NCBI GenBank assembly: GCA_023334545.1 | Contig: JAADVB010000132.1 | Span: forward strand, 1 to 50,777 | Length of the DNA stretch: 50,777 bases | From: Salisapilia sapeloensis | Taxonomy: Eukaryota > Oomycota > Peronosporomycetes > Peronosporales > Salisapiliaceae | Reading direction: 5' to 3' | In this document: positions 41,761 through 50,777 of the stretch, piece after piece | Layout of the letters: the number at the start of each line of letters is the position of its first letter | Numbering within the stretch: position 1 is the stretch's first letter | Program-made: the position numbers and the translations under genes | The notes under the pieces: generated by a model | The model's database searches: none | Told to the model about the DNA's origin: nothing | What the model saw: only the letters and a program-made list of their open reading frames with translations

Positions 41761-44700
41761 GCCGCAATTTAGACGTGCAACTTTCATGGACAATTTGAAA
41801 GACCTAATCGACCTACCACTGTATAAATCGTTCGTATTGAATGGTAACAAAAGATCAGCTAGTACGTCTGTGGACGTTTGGCACGTTTTGGGACGGATAT
41901 AAAATATCCGAGGTTGGTTGACGTTATGTAAGAAGCTTTTAACTCGGTACTTTTTTTATATTGATGAAGAGTGGATGAAAAGTATAATTTAAGGGCAATC
42001 ATTTGTTGAAATTTGACTTTATGGTTAAGTATTGAGCTTATCAGTAGCCACAGCCTTGACTGCTTTTAACTCGTCCGAACATGAAGCTGACTCGTAAAAA
42101 GACACCTTGTCTTTATGCCCCTTCGATATGTGTAAGCTATCATCGTCTACAATGATGCATGCGTATATAAAACAACCAAAAGACACGGATTGTACATGTT
42201 GATAATTGTTACACGGTCAATTAGAATACGTTACGAATCTCTTCGAGATATGGTTTATAGAAAAGAGAAGAGCTGGCAGCTTTGAAACACAGGTAATATA
42301 AGAACTGCTCGAAGAGCTCTATGTATAGTCAAAGAGGACGAATTAAATCCTGAAATACGATCGCGAAATCACTCTTTGAAGGATATGCTGTAAGTAGGTT
42401 TCTAGTTTATTTTAATAGCTACTGTTTGACCCCGAGATACCAACAACCAATTTTGGCTGCCGCTATTTCACAATATCTAAGCTGAAGACAATATTCGTGG
42501 TAATGCCATCTGCATCTTCTTTTGTACATGTCCTTCTGACTCGTGACATAGTCTATAGACAGTCCCACCTTTGAGGCTTTATCCCATTTTCCCAAAGATA
42601 GGGCAAGATAGGCCACATTCATTACCTGAATTAGCATAAAATAGTTCTGACGATTGCTGAAGTATCATATCTGTCCTTTCAGTCATGCTGTGCCTATGAC
42701 ACGAAGGCAAAACATTATTCTATGTGCAAATAACGCACCGATATTCATCCCTTGATTAGTCGTTTCACAGTGAAACTTTGACACCTATCGAATGAAGTAA
42801 AAGATGCATTGCTATCGCTAGAAACAGCTACGACGGAAAGCTCTTACATCTGCTGTAGATTTATAGGTTGGTTGGCGCTACGTATTTTGTTCAGATTAGA
42901 TTCTCTCTTGGTATCACACTGGTTGTTCAACCGATTATAGAATGCCATGATCTTGAAAACATCAGTCGGAGCTCTCTCGAGTTCACTTGTTAGTAGGTAT
43001 CGAGTCTCAATTTCATTTCCCAACTTGAGTTCCACATCTAAGATTTGTTCATCACTAGATTTAATGTAATGTTTTAAAAATATGGGCAGGAAGCTATGAA
43101 AGTATAAGAAGGCAAGGGGTACACAAAATGCTCCAAAATGGTTCAAATAGATGGTGTTCAGAACTGTATGAACGAACAGAGCGAGGAATATGCATCACCA
43201 GCTTGATAGCGGTTCACCTCCGCAAGCAATGAAGTGATTGCCTTGATATTCTAAAATGGACCAGGTTCGAATACACCTACTGGCTGATATTTGACATCGT
43301 TTCGTCCCACTTTTCAGCTTGGAAAAGCGGAAACTGCTATCAGAGCATAGTGCTAGTCCAGAAGTATAGGTTTTTGACAGGTGGGCACCACCTTGTTACA
43401 ATTGAAAAGACAGGTATCTGGATATGCTAAATGTATTACTACAAAATGGTGCAGGTTTTCATATCGGTGATGGAGATGATAGTGACACTCCACTTCAGGA
43501 CGCAATCGAACAGTACCTTTTAAAATGAGGAGAATATTTGTCGAATGAGGAGCAGCTCCAACTGAGTACAACGACAAGCTTAAAAACGCGAGGACTATGC
43601 CGAGAAAAAACCTGATTGAAAGCGTTTTGAGTGTCCTTTGAACCATTAGCAAGACTTCCAAGAGCCATAGAATTCGAAAACCAAAAGACTGTGGACAGCC
43701 TCTTACGCCGATCAACCGTTTGAAAGGATATTGATAAAATGAAGCTTAGATACAAGAATTTTAAGGGGAAATGGCAAGGCAGAATGGGAGTAAAAGCGTC
43801 CACTCAGCCAAACCATCGGCAGCTACAAGTTTGGCGTAGTATGTTTTGCACTTTAGACAAAAGATGTCGATAAGCGGAATGGCATTATCAATTGGATTGA
43901 CGAAAAGAGCTGGATTCATAAAGAGAAATGTGAGAGTGGACCGTCATTGATCGTTATTACTTTCAGGGTAATCAATTAGATAACAACTCATGCTCTCCAG
44001 TGCGTTCAGATTGTGCAAATTTATAGCTCGTTGTCTCCTCAGATAGGTTTAAAATCGGTTAAATGGATAAGCTAACAAATGGAATACGATACAAATTCAG
44101 AGAAGTATGAAGCGCGAACACGGACACTGCGTCGAAAACCTTTCAAAAGCCAAGAGCTGTCGATAAACAAGAGGTATGCCTTCATATAACTGATGATCTT
44201 CTTATCAACATTTTTGCAAAAAGTTTGCTCCGCCATGGTATGGCTGTTAAACACTTCTAGCCCCAACGAACAAATGCACTTAATCACGAATGCCTTTATA
44301 TGGTAGTGCGTCGCTGCTTTGTCCGCGAAAGGTATAACCGAATGCTATTGATCTATCTTTTAGTCGAACTGGGAAATCAAAAAGTTCTTTTAGCGAAAAT
44401 AAACTTAGCATATAGGCAGAAACAACTGCAGTGAGTAGAGAGGGCAAGGATCGGGGGTGTGGCATAATAGCTTCCATGCAATAGCTCAATGAGCGTCTCA
44501 CTGTTACTATATCAGCATCAAGCACACTCCAACACAGGTTCAGCGTCATGGTGAAAATTCTTCAAAAGCAAGCAAGCAAGAATAGGGGGATTAAGGGTTC
44601 ATTTCGCTATAACACTTCTATGTGCAATCCTCGCTCTCTTCGGTGGTGTTGCCGTTGAAGAACTGCTAAAAGCTGTGGTCTTTCCGAGTGCTCTGAGACT

Positions 44701-46170
44701 CATACCTGATATCATCACAGAAACTTCAAATAAATTTATGGAAGAGATGGTGACCTAAGAAGAAATGAAGCATGTGCGTGAAAGTGTAGGCTTCTCTTCT
44801 AAGCACTTATCCGCGTTGCAAGAAGCTAGCGTGAGGTTCAAGACTAAAAGTGAGTGCGTGCTTTCGATAAAGGATAGTCACAAAGCCGATAAGCGGACTG
44901 GTGATATCATCTCTTCCTTTTTATTGCAAGACCAAAAGTAACCCAGAGTCATGTACGAAGAAGGTCATGGGAACAACTATCGAAGTCAACACAATGATTT
45001 CGAAAAGGAAGATTCCTATAATGAGACACGTTTTCAGCAGTATCACGTTTCGGACTTCAACTGCAGAAAACCTACTGAGTTTCTGTATTTGGTGTCTGCT
45101 GCTTCATGCGGCGCCGGGTATAGTCAGTCGTCGTAACCAGTAAAATTCCTAATCAAAGCATATTCACGTATCTACATGACATTCGCGGCTCTGTTCACGG
45201 ACTATATGAATGTTTAGGCTTATTAAGTGGACACACAACAATGCTTTTTTCGTATAGTTGAAGCGACTGTTCGACAGTGAAGGTAGCGGGCGGATCTGTA
45301 TTATCAATCATTTATTAACTGTGTCATACTACGCATATGGTACCGTCTCATATTAAAATGACAATACAGAATATCTAGGAAGTTTGGCCATTGCTGTAAG
45401 CCCAGACGATCTTCAATGTGCCACTCTTAACTTCCACGGAAGGGCGGCTAGCAGTTAATTCACATTTTGAGCCCAGCAAACTATCTGTTACGTGTGACCA
45501 CGGCTATCGTCTACAACTGGCGAAATAATCTGATCTTTCAAAGTTGAGCTCCCCCTATTTAAACTCCGATAGTCTGTTGTGGGTATCAAAGTTGGCTTTA
45601 CTTTTAGTCCTAAATATATTCTATCATCTATACACTGTATCTAATCATCGACATGCCATGTAGAAGGTACGGCGCTTAATGTCACTTCATTGGAGTGCGA
45701 TAAACATACCTGAATCCAAAGATATACAAACAGCGGCCATTCTCACCTTTGGTCAAGTGTGCTTACTGCCCTCTACTATATTTATTTGAGAGATTTCAAC
45801 CTTTCAAACTATCAGCAGCCGAATTTTCGATATCAGTTACCTCCTAAGGTAGCTGGGTCGAATCATCGGGCACATAAGCTTAAAACTTGGAGGGTAAAGA
45901 GATCAGTAAATAAAGTAAAAGCTTATCTAACGATTTTCGGTAATCTTTAACGTTAATTTGAAGTATTATGACTCGATCGGAGGATGACAAGTAGTTGTGC
46001 AAAGGATCCTTGGATGTATTTTTTGTGAAATTCTTTACGCTGTGCTCGCGCTAAATACCAATTCCGCAAAAATTGGGATTCGAATGTTGTTATTCTAGTC
46101 ATGATAATCGAATTGGGCAATTCCGTGTTCGCTGCGAATAGCCGATTTTGCTTTGCCAGTTGCCATTTAT
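41761..46170. other. Gene-poor region with coding-like relics
   Basis: Composition returns to about 40% G+C. On the minus strand several frames of 70-120 residues lie in sequence (44549-44280, 44287-44072, 43715-43353, 43146-42844, 42637-42419). Some have protein-like composition, for example RYLLTSELERAPTDVFKIMAF and SLGKWDKASKVGL. The frame starting at 43646 has a signal-peptide-like N terminus (IRFFLGIVLAFLSLSLYSVGA). On the plus strand, AILALFGGVAVEELLKAVVF occurs near 44610. None can be joined into a convincing gene; I see no transposase or reverse transcriptase. It is best described as relics or poorly conserved genes. Confidence 0.4.
41894..41910. other. Perfect 7-base inverted repeat (hairpin, 3-base loop)
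   Basis: CGGATAT-AAA-ATATCCG forms a perfect stem of seven pairs. It sits about 150 bases right of the A+T block edge, in sequence with no open frame. The role is unknown. Confidence 0.6.
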
Positions 46171-46177
46171 AACCTCA

Positions 46178-46430
46178 CGTAACGCTTCAATAAAGATTTT
46201 CTGCCAAACGAGGAGTACATAAGCAAGTGTTCTTTCGTTTTTTAAGCAATCAGGAGGAAAACATCCTGGAGAAGACTTTAAGGCACGCCTGGTCCTCGAA
46301 ATGTGCAAATTGAAAAAGCGCGCGAAGCAGTCGCTCGACTTGGTGAGCTCTTCGCTTTTATTTCGGAACAGACAGAGTACTGTGGTGAACGAAATAATTG
46401 GGCGATATTTGCGACTCACACTGTACTCGT
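46178..46430 (+). pseudogene. Dispersed relic of cassette gene B
   Basis: The plus strand matches the minus strand of 15730-16000 over about 200 bases, including the 5' flank. GEDFKARLVLEMCKLKKRAKQ here corresponds to REDFKACLGLEMCTFKKARET in copy 1, followed by LVSSSLLFRNR against LVSASLLFRNR. An internal piece (around DEFFALLA) is deleted and the frame soon ends. The similarity extends upstream of the copy-1 ATG (ctgccaa...gagtaca...aagcaa), so it derives from the shortened form, not from the complete copy 2. Confidence 0.55.
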
Positions 46431-47533
46431 TCCACTGAAATGGCGAAGAGCTCAATGTTGCAAGTAAATCGGATGACACTTCAATCTGAATGGCTTTTGG
46501 CGATCTACCACGATCTACTCGACACTATTCCCGCTAAAGCGTGGCAGAGGACCGGACGATATACGTGGAGAGAACTATAAAGGTGGATAGCGACTTAAGA
46601 ATAAGAAGAACCGCCAAAGACTCAGACATCTAGTTCTTTTACTGTTTTTGCGTGTTTGTTTTCATAATGCCCAGTATTCCTTGCATGATACCCGGTTATC
46701 TGCTCAACGAACACGACTCTTTATCCACTATTTTTTGCTATCGTCGTATATGTTGACTCAAGTGCAAATAGTACATTCTTGAAAAGAAATTAGGCGTTCT
46801 CCGGCTACGTGCACAGCAAATATGATTTACGCGTGCACATTAGTGAGAGTTTGCTAGCGTTGGCACGCACGTGTTTAGCCTCCGGTGAGAGGACGCACAC
46901 GAAAGGTCAATCTGAGATGCAGGGGATTATCCATTGTCATATGCATTTCGAGAGGGGTGTATCTGTACCCTCAGTCGGTACAAAGTCAGCTCATGAAAAG
47001 CGAAATCGGAATCATTGCCTTCAGTTCGATAGCTAGAGTCAAGAGAGTTGCGCTCACAATTGATCGTGAATGTCGCGGGTGACGCCATGAGCTAGATAGC
47101 CGTCGAGGGGATCTTCAGCTCTACGAAGCTACGATTTACACGTACATTATGGATGTCGTCCATTTGAGGACTTCAACAATAGGCAATCCAGGTCGAACTA
47201 CCTCCGTCAAATCCGCTCGTTTCAATGCATCTCTCTCAAGGCAAGACAAAGTAAATGTACAGACCTTGCTCTTCAGCTCTACTCTACGTTCTATATGTAT
47301 TGCAGGACGTCTGATAGGCATGGGAAGTAGTTCCGGTGGTAACTGATAAAATCGAATGTACCGTTTCAATATCCGTTTCTATAGCACGTGCAGAGGTGGG
47401 TTTACCTAGCCAGTGTTTGTGTATGCATTGTGGTATTTCTACCCCTCCGCTGGTCTGAACTCAAAATCCAAAAGTGATTGCGCCGAGCACGCGTCCGTTG
47501 GCATCAAGTACCATCCGACACCGACCGAGCAAG
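46431..47533. other. Intergenic stretch before the ZIP gene
   Basis: No gene supported. Short frames on both strands lack starts, splice support or families. The last 300 bases should contain the ZIP promoter. Confidence 0.5.
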
Positions 47534-48556
47534 ATGCTAGAGTCCCATAACTCAACCATGGACACACCCGTTAGGGACCATACCATCCAGGCCGAAGTCT
47601 CGACGACAGAAGACCATCCCAAGGACCTAGAGCTCAAGGCCTCATCTCACCGGATTGCGTACGGCGTAGCGGCCGCCATGGTCCTCATTACGCTCATTAG
47701 CATCCCAAGTAGAGCCACCGGGAAGGACGCTGCGTACGTGTGGTGGTGTGGGTGGCTCACAGCCGTCGCGACGGGTCTGGGCGCCCTCCCGTTCTACTTT
47801 CTCCAGTCCGTCGATAAGTTCTGGCTCGGCATCTGCAACGGTACAGCGTCTACATGCATAGAATAGACGCAGGAAGAGACTTATATTGTGACGATAGGAC
47901 TGGCGGCGGGTATGATGCTAGCAGCTACAGGATGCCTGTTCTACGAGGCGTGGACTCTTCCCCATCAGCTGGACTATGCCGTGAGCGTCAGCTATCGGCT
48001 AGGAGTCGGCGTCTTGCTCGGCATCCTCTTCATCAAGGTCACCAAGATCTTCCTGGAGGACTATGACGACGTCACTGTGGCTGGGCTCAAGGGACTGGAC
48101 GCACGCCGAGCGCTCTTGATCATGGCCGTCATGACGCTGCACAGCGTGTCGGAGGGCGTCGGCGTCGGCGTCTCGTTCGGAGGCGAAGGCGGCGTGCGTC
48201 GAGGTCTTATCGTGACGACGACCATGGCAGTGCACAACATCCCGGAAGGTGTCGCCATCAGCCTCGCTCTCGTGCCGCGTGGCCTGAGCGTCTTCCTCGC
48301 CAGCCTCTGGTGCATCCTGTCCAGCCTCCCGCAGCCGATCTTTGCCGTCCCAGCCTTTATGTTCGTGGAGCAGTGGCTACCGATCCTCCCCGCCGGACTA
48401 GGATTCGCCGGTGGCGCAATGGCACATGTGGCTGTCCAGGAGCTGCTGCCCGAGTCTCTCGAGGACACCAAGTCTCTCCCGACGACGATTTCGGCCACTG
48501 CGCTGGCGTTTGTGGTGTTCCTGACGCTCCAACTGGTGCTCAGTGGAGGTCTGTAG
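47534..48556 (+). CDS. ZIP-family divalent metal transporter
   Basis: Two exons, 47534-47840 and 47898-48556 (57-base intron; the junction restores GICNGLAAGMMLAAT), give 321 residues. Eight membrane segments are visible. The metal-site helices are HSVSEGVGVGVSF (helix IV) and HNIPEGVAISLAL (helix V), both with the His and Glu expected of ZIPs. The cytosolic loop between helices III and IV is short and lacks the His-rich run found in many plasma-membrane ZIPs, which fits the GufA/ZIP11/ZupT-like subgroup. It should move zinc or related ions into the cytosol. No signal peptide is predicted; the first ~35 residues are polar. An in-frame ATG at 47558 is an alternative start. Confidence 0.9.
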
Positions 48557-48732
48557 ATGTCTTCTAGTGTGTACCATAGACCTGTGGGTGTTATCAAGAT
48601 ACCTTTGCATGTTCTGAATACAGCCGCCTGTGTTTGCTGCTCGTTCCTTCCTCCCAAGTGTCTCCAGGTCGATGGGTTGTACCTGTACCTCTTCCGTACC
48701 ACACGACCACGAGCTCCGTCCCCAGAACCGAC

Positions 48733-50777
48733 ATGGACGACAGGACGGAGCACAGTCTCCTGCACTGGGTTCGTCCTTCGCCTAGTCTTTTCACCCATGC
48801 CTAGGTAGATGTTGACGTTGCTTGCTGCTGTATGACTAGGTGCAGAGCTTCCGGGAGGAGCTGGAGCCGAATGGACGCCTCGAGAGCTTGCGTGATTTAA
48901 GAGACGGCGTCTTCCTCGCCAAGTTACTGCACCGCATGTGAGTTTGCATTGCAAGTCGAGATACCATTCTACCGGATACTACTGTCATGCACACAGAGAA
49001 CCAGAGTACATGCCGATGGACCAGATCCAGCAAGACGTTGGGGACAGTTGGGCGCTCGGGAGTCGGAATTTACAAGCGCTCTTGCGGTCGCTCGACCTGT
49101 ACTTTCAAGAAGAGCTCAGTCAGAACGTTGATTGGGATGCAGAGATAGACGTGTCTCGCATCGCCCAGCACGGGGACGTGGAGCAGATTGGAAAAGTGGT
49201 GGAGCTCTTGCTCGGTGCCGCCGTCCAGTGCCCGGACAAGTCGGACTACATCCACGCCATCATGCAGCTAGACTCGGAAGAGCAGGCGTGTCTAATGCAC
49301 TTAATCGAAGACATGATGCAGCGTCTGAGCAGCTCTTCTCCGACGCGCGACCGAGAGACGAGTGTGGATCGAGTGCGAGGGTCCTTCGCCTACTTTGCCC
49401 AGCACGAAGGCCAGTCGTCCCCCTCCTCTTCTCTGGAGCAGCAGCTGAAGGAGGCACTAGATAAGGCTTCCGAGATGGAGCTTAAGCGCATGGACGCCGA
49501 GACAGACCGGAGAGAGGCGATGGCGCAGCTGGAGAGATCTCGAGACGAGACGCGAGCGCTGAGGGACGAGAACAGGGCGCTACGAGAGGAGCGAGACAAG
49601 CTGCGTGCTGAGCGACAGAGTACTCTTACCAAGGACAACAAGAAGATTACGCAGATCGTGGAAGGCGAGACGCACTTGTTGACGCAGCAGGTGGAGGAGA
49701 AGGAGCAGGAGCTGCATCGGACGAAGAAGGAGCTGGGGGAGCGTCTGGAGACGCTGGAGAACGAAGTCCGTCGGCAGAACGACGAGCTGGACATTGCCAG
49801 GTCGAAGCTGACGCAGTTACCGAAGCTGGAGGCGACGGTGGACAAGTACAAGCGTCGGCTGGAGGAGATGCAGTCGCTTCGAAACCAAGTGAAGGACTTG
49901 GAGAGCCACAATGCGCAGTACCTGGACAAGGTGCTGGACTTGGAGAGCACTGTCAAGAGCATCCCTTCCCTCAAGTCTCTCGTCGAGAGGTACAAGAACC
50001 AGGTGGTGGATCTCGAGACGGACAACGTCGAGGCGGAGTCGACGCTTCGAATTCGAGAAGACAAGATCGGGAGGCTGCAGGAAGAGCTGGACAGTGCGTT
50101 GGCTGCGAAGGACTTTCTAGAGTCCGAGGTGGAGGAGCTTCGGTCGCAAGTGGCCAACTTCCGATCAGATGGGCTGGACGACGAACAGAACTTGGAGCTG
50201 GTGCTCGGCTCGGACTCGACGAGCAAGCTCAAGGAGCAGCTGGCGAGGCTGGAGAGGGAGAACACAGAGCTGCGGTCTGGGGAGGAGAACGCAGAGCTGA
50301 CGCACGTGCGGAACGAGCTGGATGATGCGCTCCGGCAGAAGGAGGCGCTGCAGACGTCTCTCCAGCAGTCTAGACAAGAGTGCGCTCAGCTGAGGGAGGA
50401 AGTTGAACACCTGGCTAGGAAGATGGAGGAGCGTAGTCAGGAACAAGTGCCAGCTCCTGAAGCCAAAGCTCCTGAAGCTAGAGCTGAACCGGAAGCGACT
50501 GCTGCGGACATTCTGGCTCAAGCAGAGCCAAAGCCTGAGGTTGAGCCAAAGCCTGAGGTTGAGCCAAAGCCTGAGGTAGACTCGACGGCCCCTTCACCTC
50601 CTGTGGAGCTTACTCCACCGCAAGAAGAACCGAAGGAAGAGGAGAAGGTAGAAGAGCTACAACGGGAAGTCCCGAAAACCGAAGTACAAAAAAAGGAAGA
50701 GCCGAAGGAAGCGAAGGAGGAAGCGAAGGAGGAAGTGAAGGAGGAAGTGAAGGAAGCGAAGGCGGAAGTGAAGGAGG
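48733..50777 (+). CDS. HOOK-family microtubule/dynein adaptor, partial at the 3' end
   Basis: Exons 48733-48768, 48840-48937 and 48997 to the window edge encode the first 638 residues. The tiny first exon (12 residues, ending LLHW) joins VQSFREELEPNG, restoring the LLxWVQTF start of the HOOK domain; its donor gttcgt is unusual. Residues ~1-150 are the HOOK (calponin-homology-like) domain: LRDGVFLAKLLHRIEPEYMP, DSWALGSRNLQALLRSLDLYF, then VVELLLGAAVQCPDKSDYIHAIMQLDSEEQ. A long coiled coil fills ~205-555. After that comes a Pro/Glu/Lys-rich tail with EPKPEV and KEEVKEE repeats. HOOK proteins activate dynein-dynactin and link cargo to microtubules. The repetitive tail is not usual for animal HOOKs. 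The end is outside the window. Confidence 0.89.
50525..50578 (+). repeat. Three 18-base in-frame repeats (EPKPEV) in the HOOK gene
   Basis: Three adjacent 18-base units encode Glu-Pro-Lys-Pro-Glu-Val and are nearly identical in DNA. A second, shorter-period array (gaaggaggaagtgaag type) begins near 50700 and runs off the edge. Confidence 0.93.

Noticed and set aside
41894-41910. Helitron 3' terminus (hairpin before CTRR)
   Set aside because: The hairpin is present but no CTRR end or 5' TC terminus was found nearby.
43264-43277. ggttcgaataca, like the T-arm of a tRNA
   Set aside because: The flanking bases do not form the T stem and no D or anticodon arm lies upstream.
43353-43715. RxLR-type effector
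   Set aside because: A signal-peptide-like start exists, but there is no RxLR or dEER motif at the right distance; only an RLR triplet by chance.
1-50777. CRISPR arrays, bacterial operons, rRNA genes
   Set aside because: None is present; introns, WD-repeat and HOOK proteins and L12 show eukaryotic nuclear DNA.

Overview
The window is nuclear DNA of a flagellate stramenopile, most likely a zoospore-forming oomycete. Genes are dense, mostly 0.5-4 kb long, with few introns; the introns are GT-AG and 43-73 bases. The gene content includes a catalytically dead trypsin-like protein of the glucanase-inhibitor type, a PP2C/cyclic-nucleotide-binding/kinase-like fusion, and motile-cilium proteins (the dynein I1 intermediate chain DNAI3/WDR63 and a TPH-like coiled-coil protein). 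I cannot name the species from sequence alone; retained ciliary genes argue against lineages that have lost zoospores.

Layout. 1-14.1 kb: a remnant of an FAD-dependent steroid dehydrogenase, a GPI-anchored Notum/pectin acetylesterase, eIF4G, a TPH-like coiled-coil protein, a YbaK-domain editing protein, an alpha/beta hydrolase, a cathepsin-D-like protease and the inactive serine protease homologue. 14.1-20.4 kb: a gene-poor, repeat-bearing island. It carries a tandemly duplicated two-gene cassette (15.0-17.5 kb), a perfect-spaced 48-base tandem repeat and decayed coding fragments. 20.5-38.4 kb: a compact gene block with an EDEM-like mannosidase, DNAI3, the PP2C-cNBD-pseudokinase fusion, a GT31 glycosyltransferase, an unrecognised multi-exon gene, DNA-3-methyladenine glycosylase I, ribosomal protein L12, a lumazine-synthase-like/EF-hand fusion and an R2R3 Myb factor. 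38.4-47.5 kb: a gene desert. Its first 3.2 kb is extremely A+T-rich with a strand skew that reverses; the rest holds relics, including a third copy of the cassette gene. 47.5 kb to the end: a ZIP metal transporter and the start of a HOOK-family adaptor.

Functional threads. Translation: eIF4G, L12 and YbaK. Secretion and cell surface: EDEM, GT31, Notum-like protein, aspartic protease, protease homologue. Flagellum and microtubule: DNAI3, the TPH-like coiled-coil protein, the calcyphosin-like protein and HOOK. Cyclic-nucleotide signalling: the PP2C fusion. The strongest candidates for undescribed biology are the convergent A/B cassette (small basic protein A; 267-residue protein B with a possible XRCC4/PAXX-like head), the lumazine-synthase-like domain on a calcyphosin, the insertion inside the eIF4G MIF4G domain, and the A+T block.
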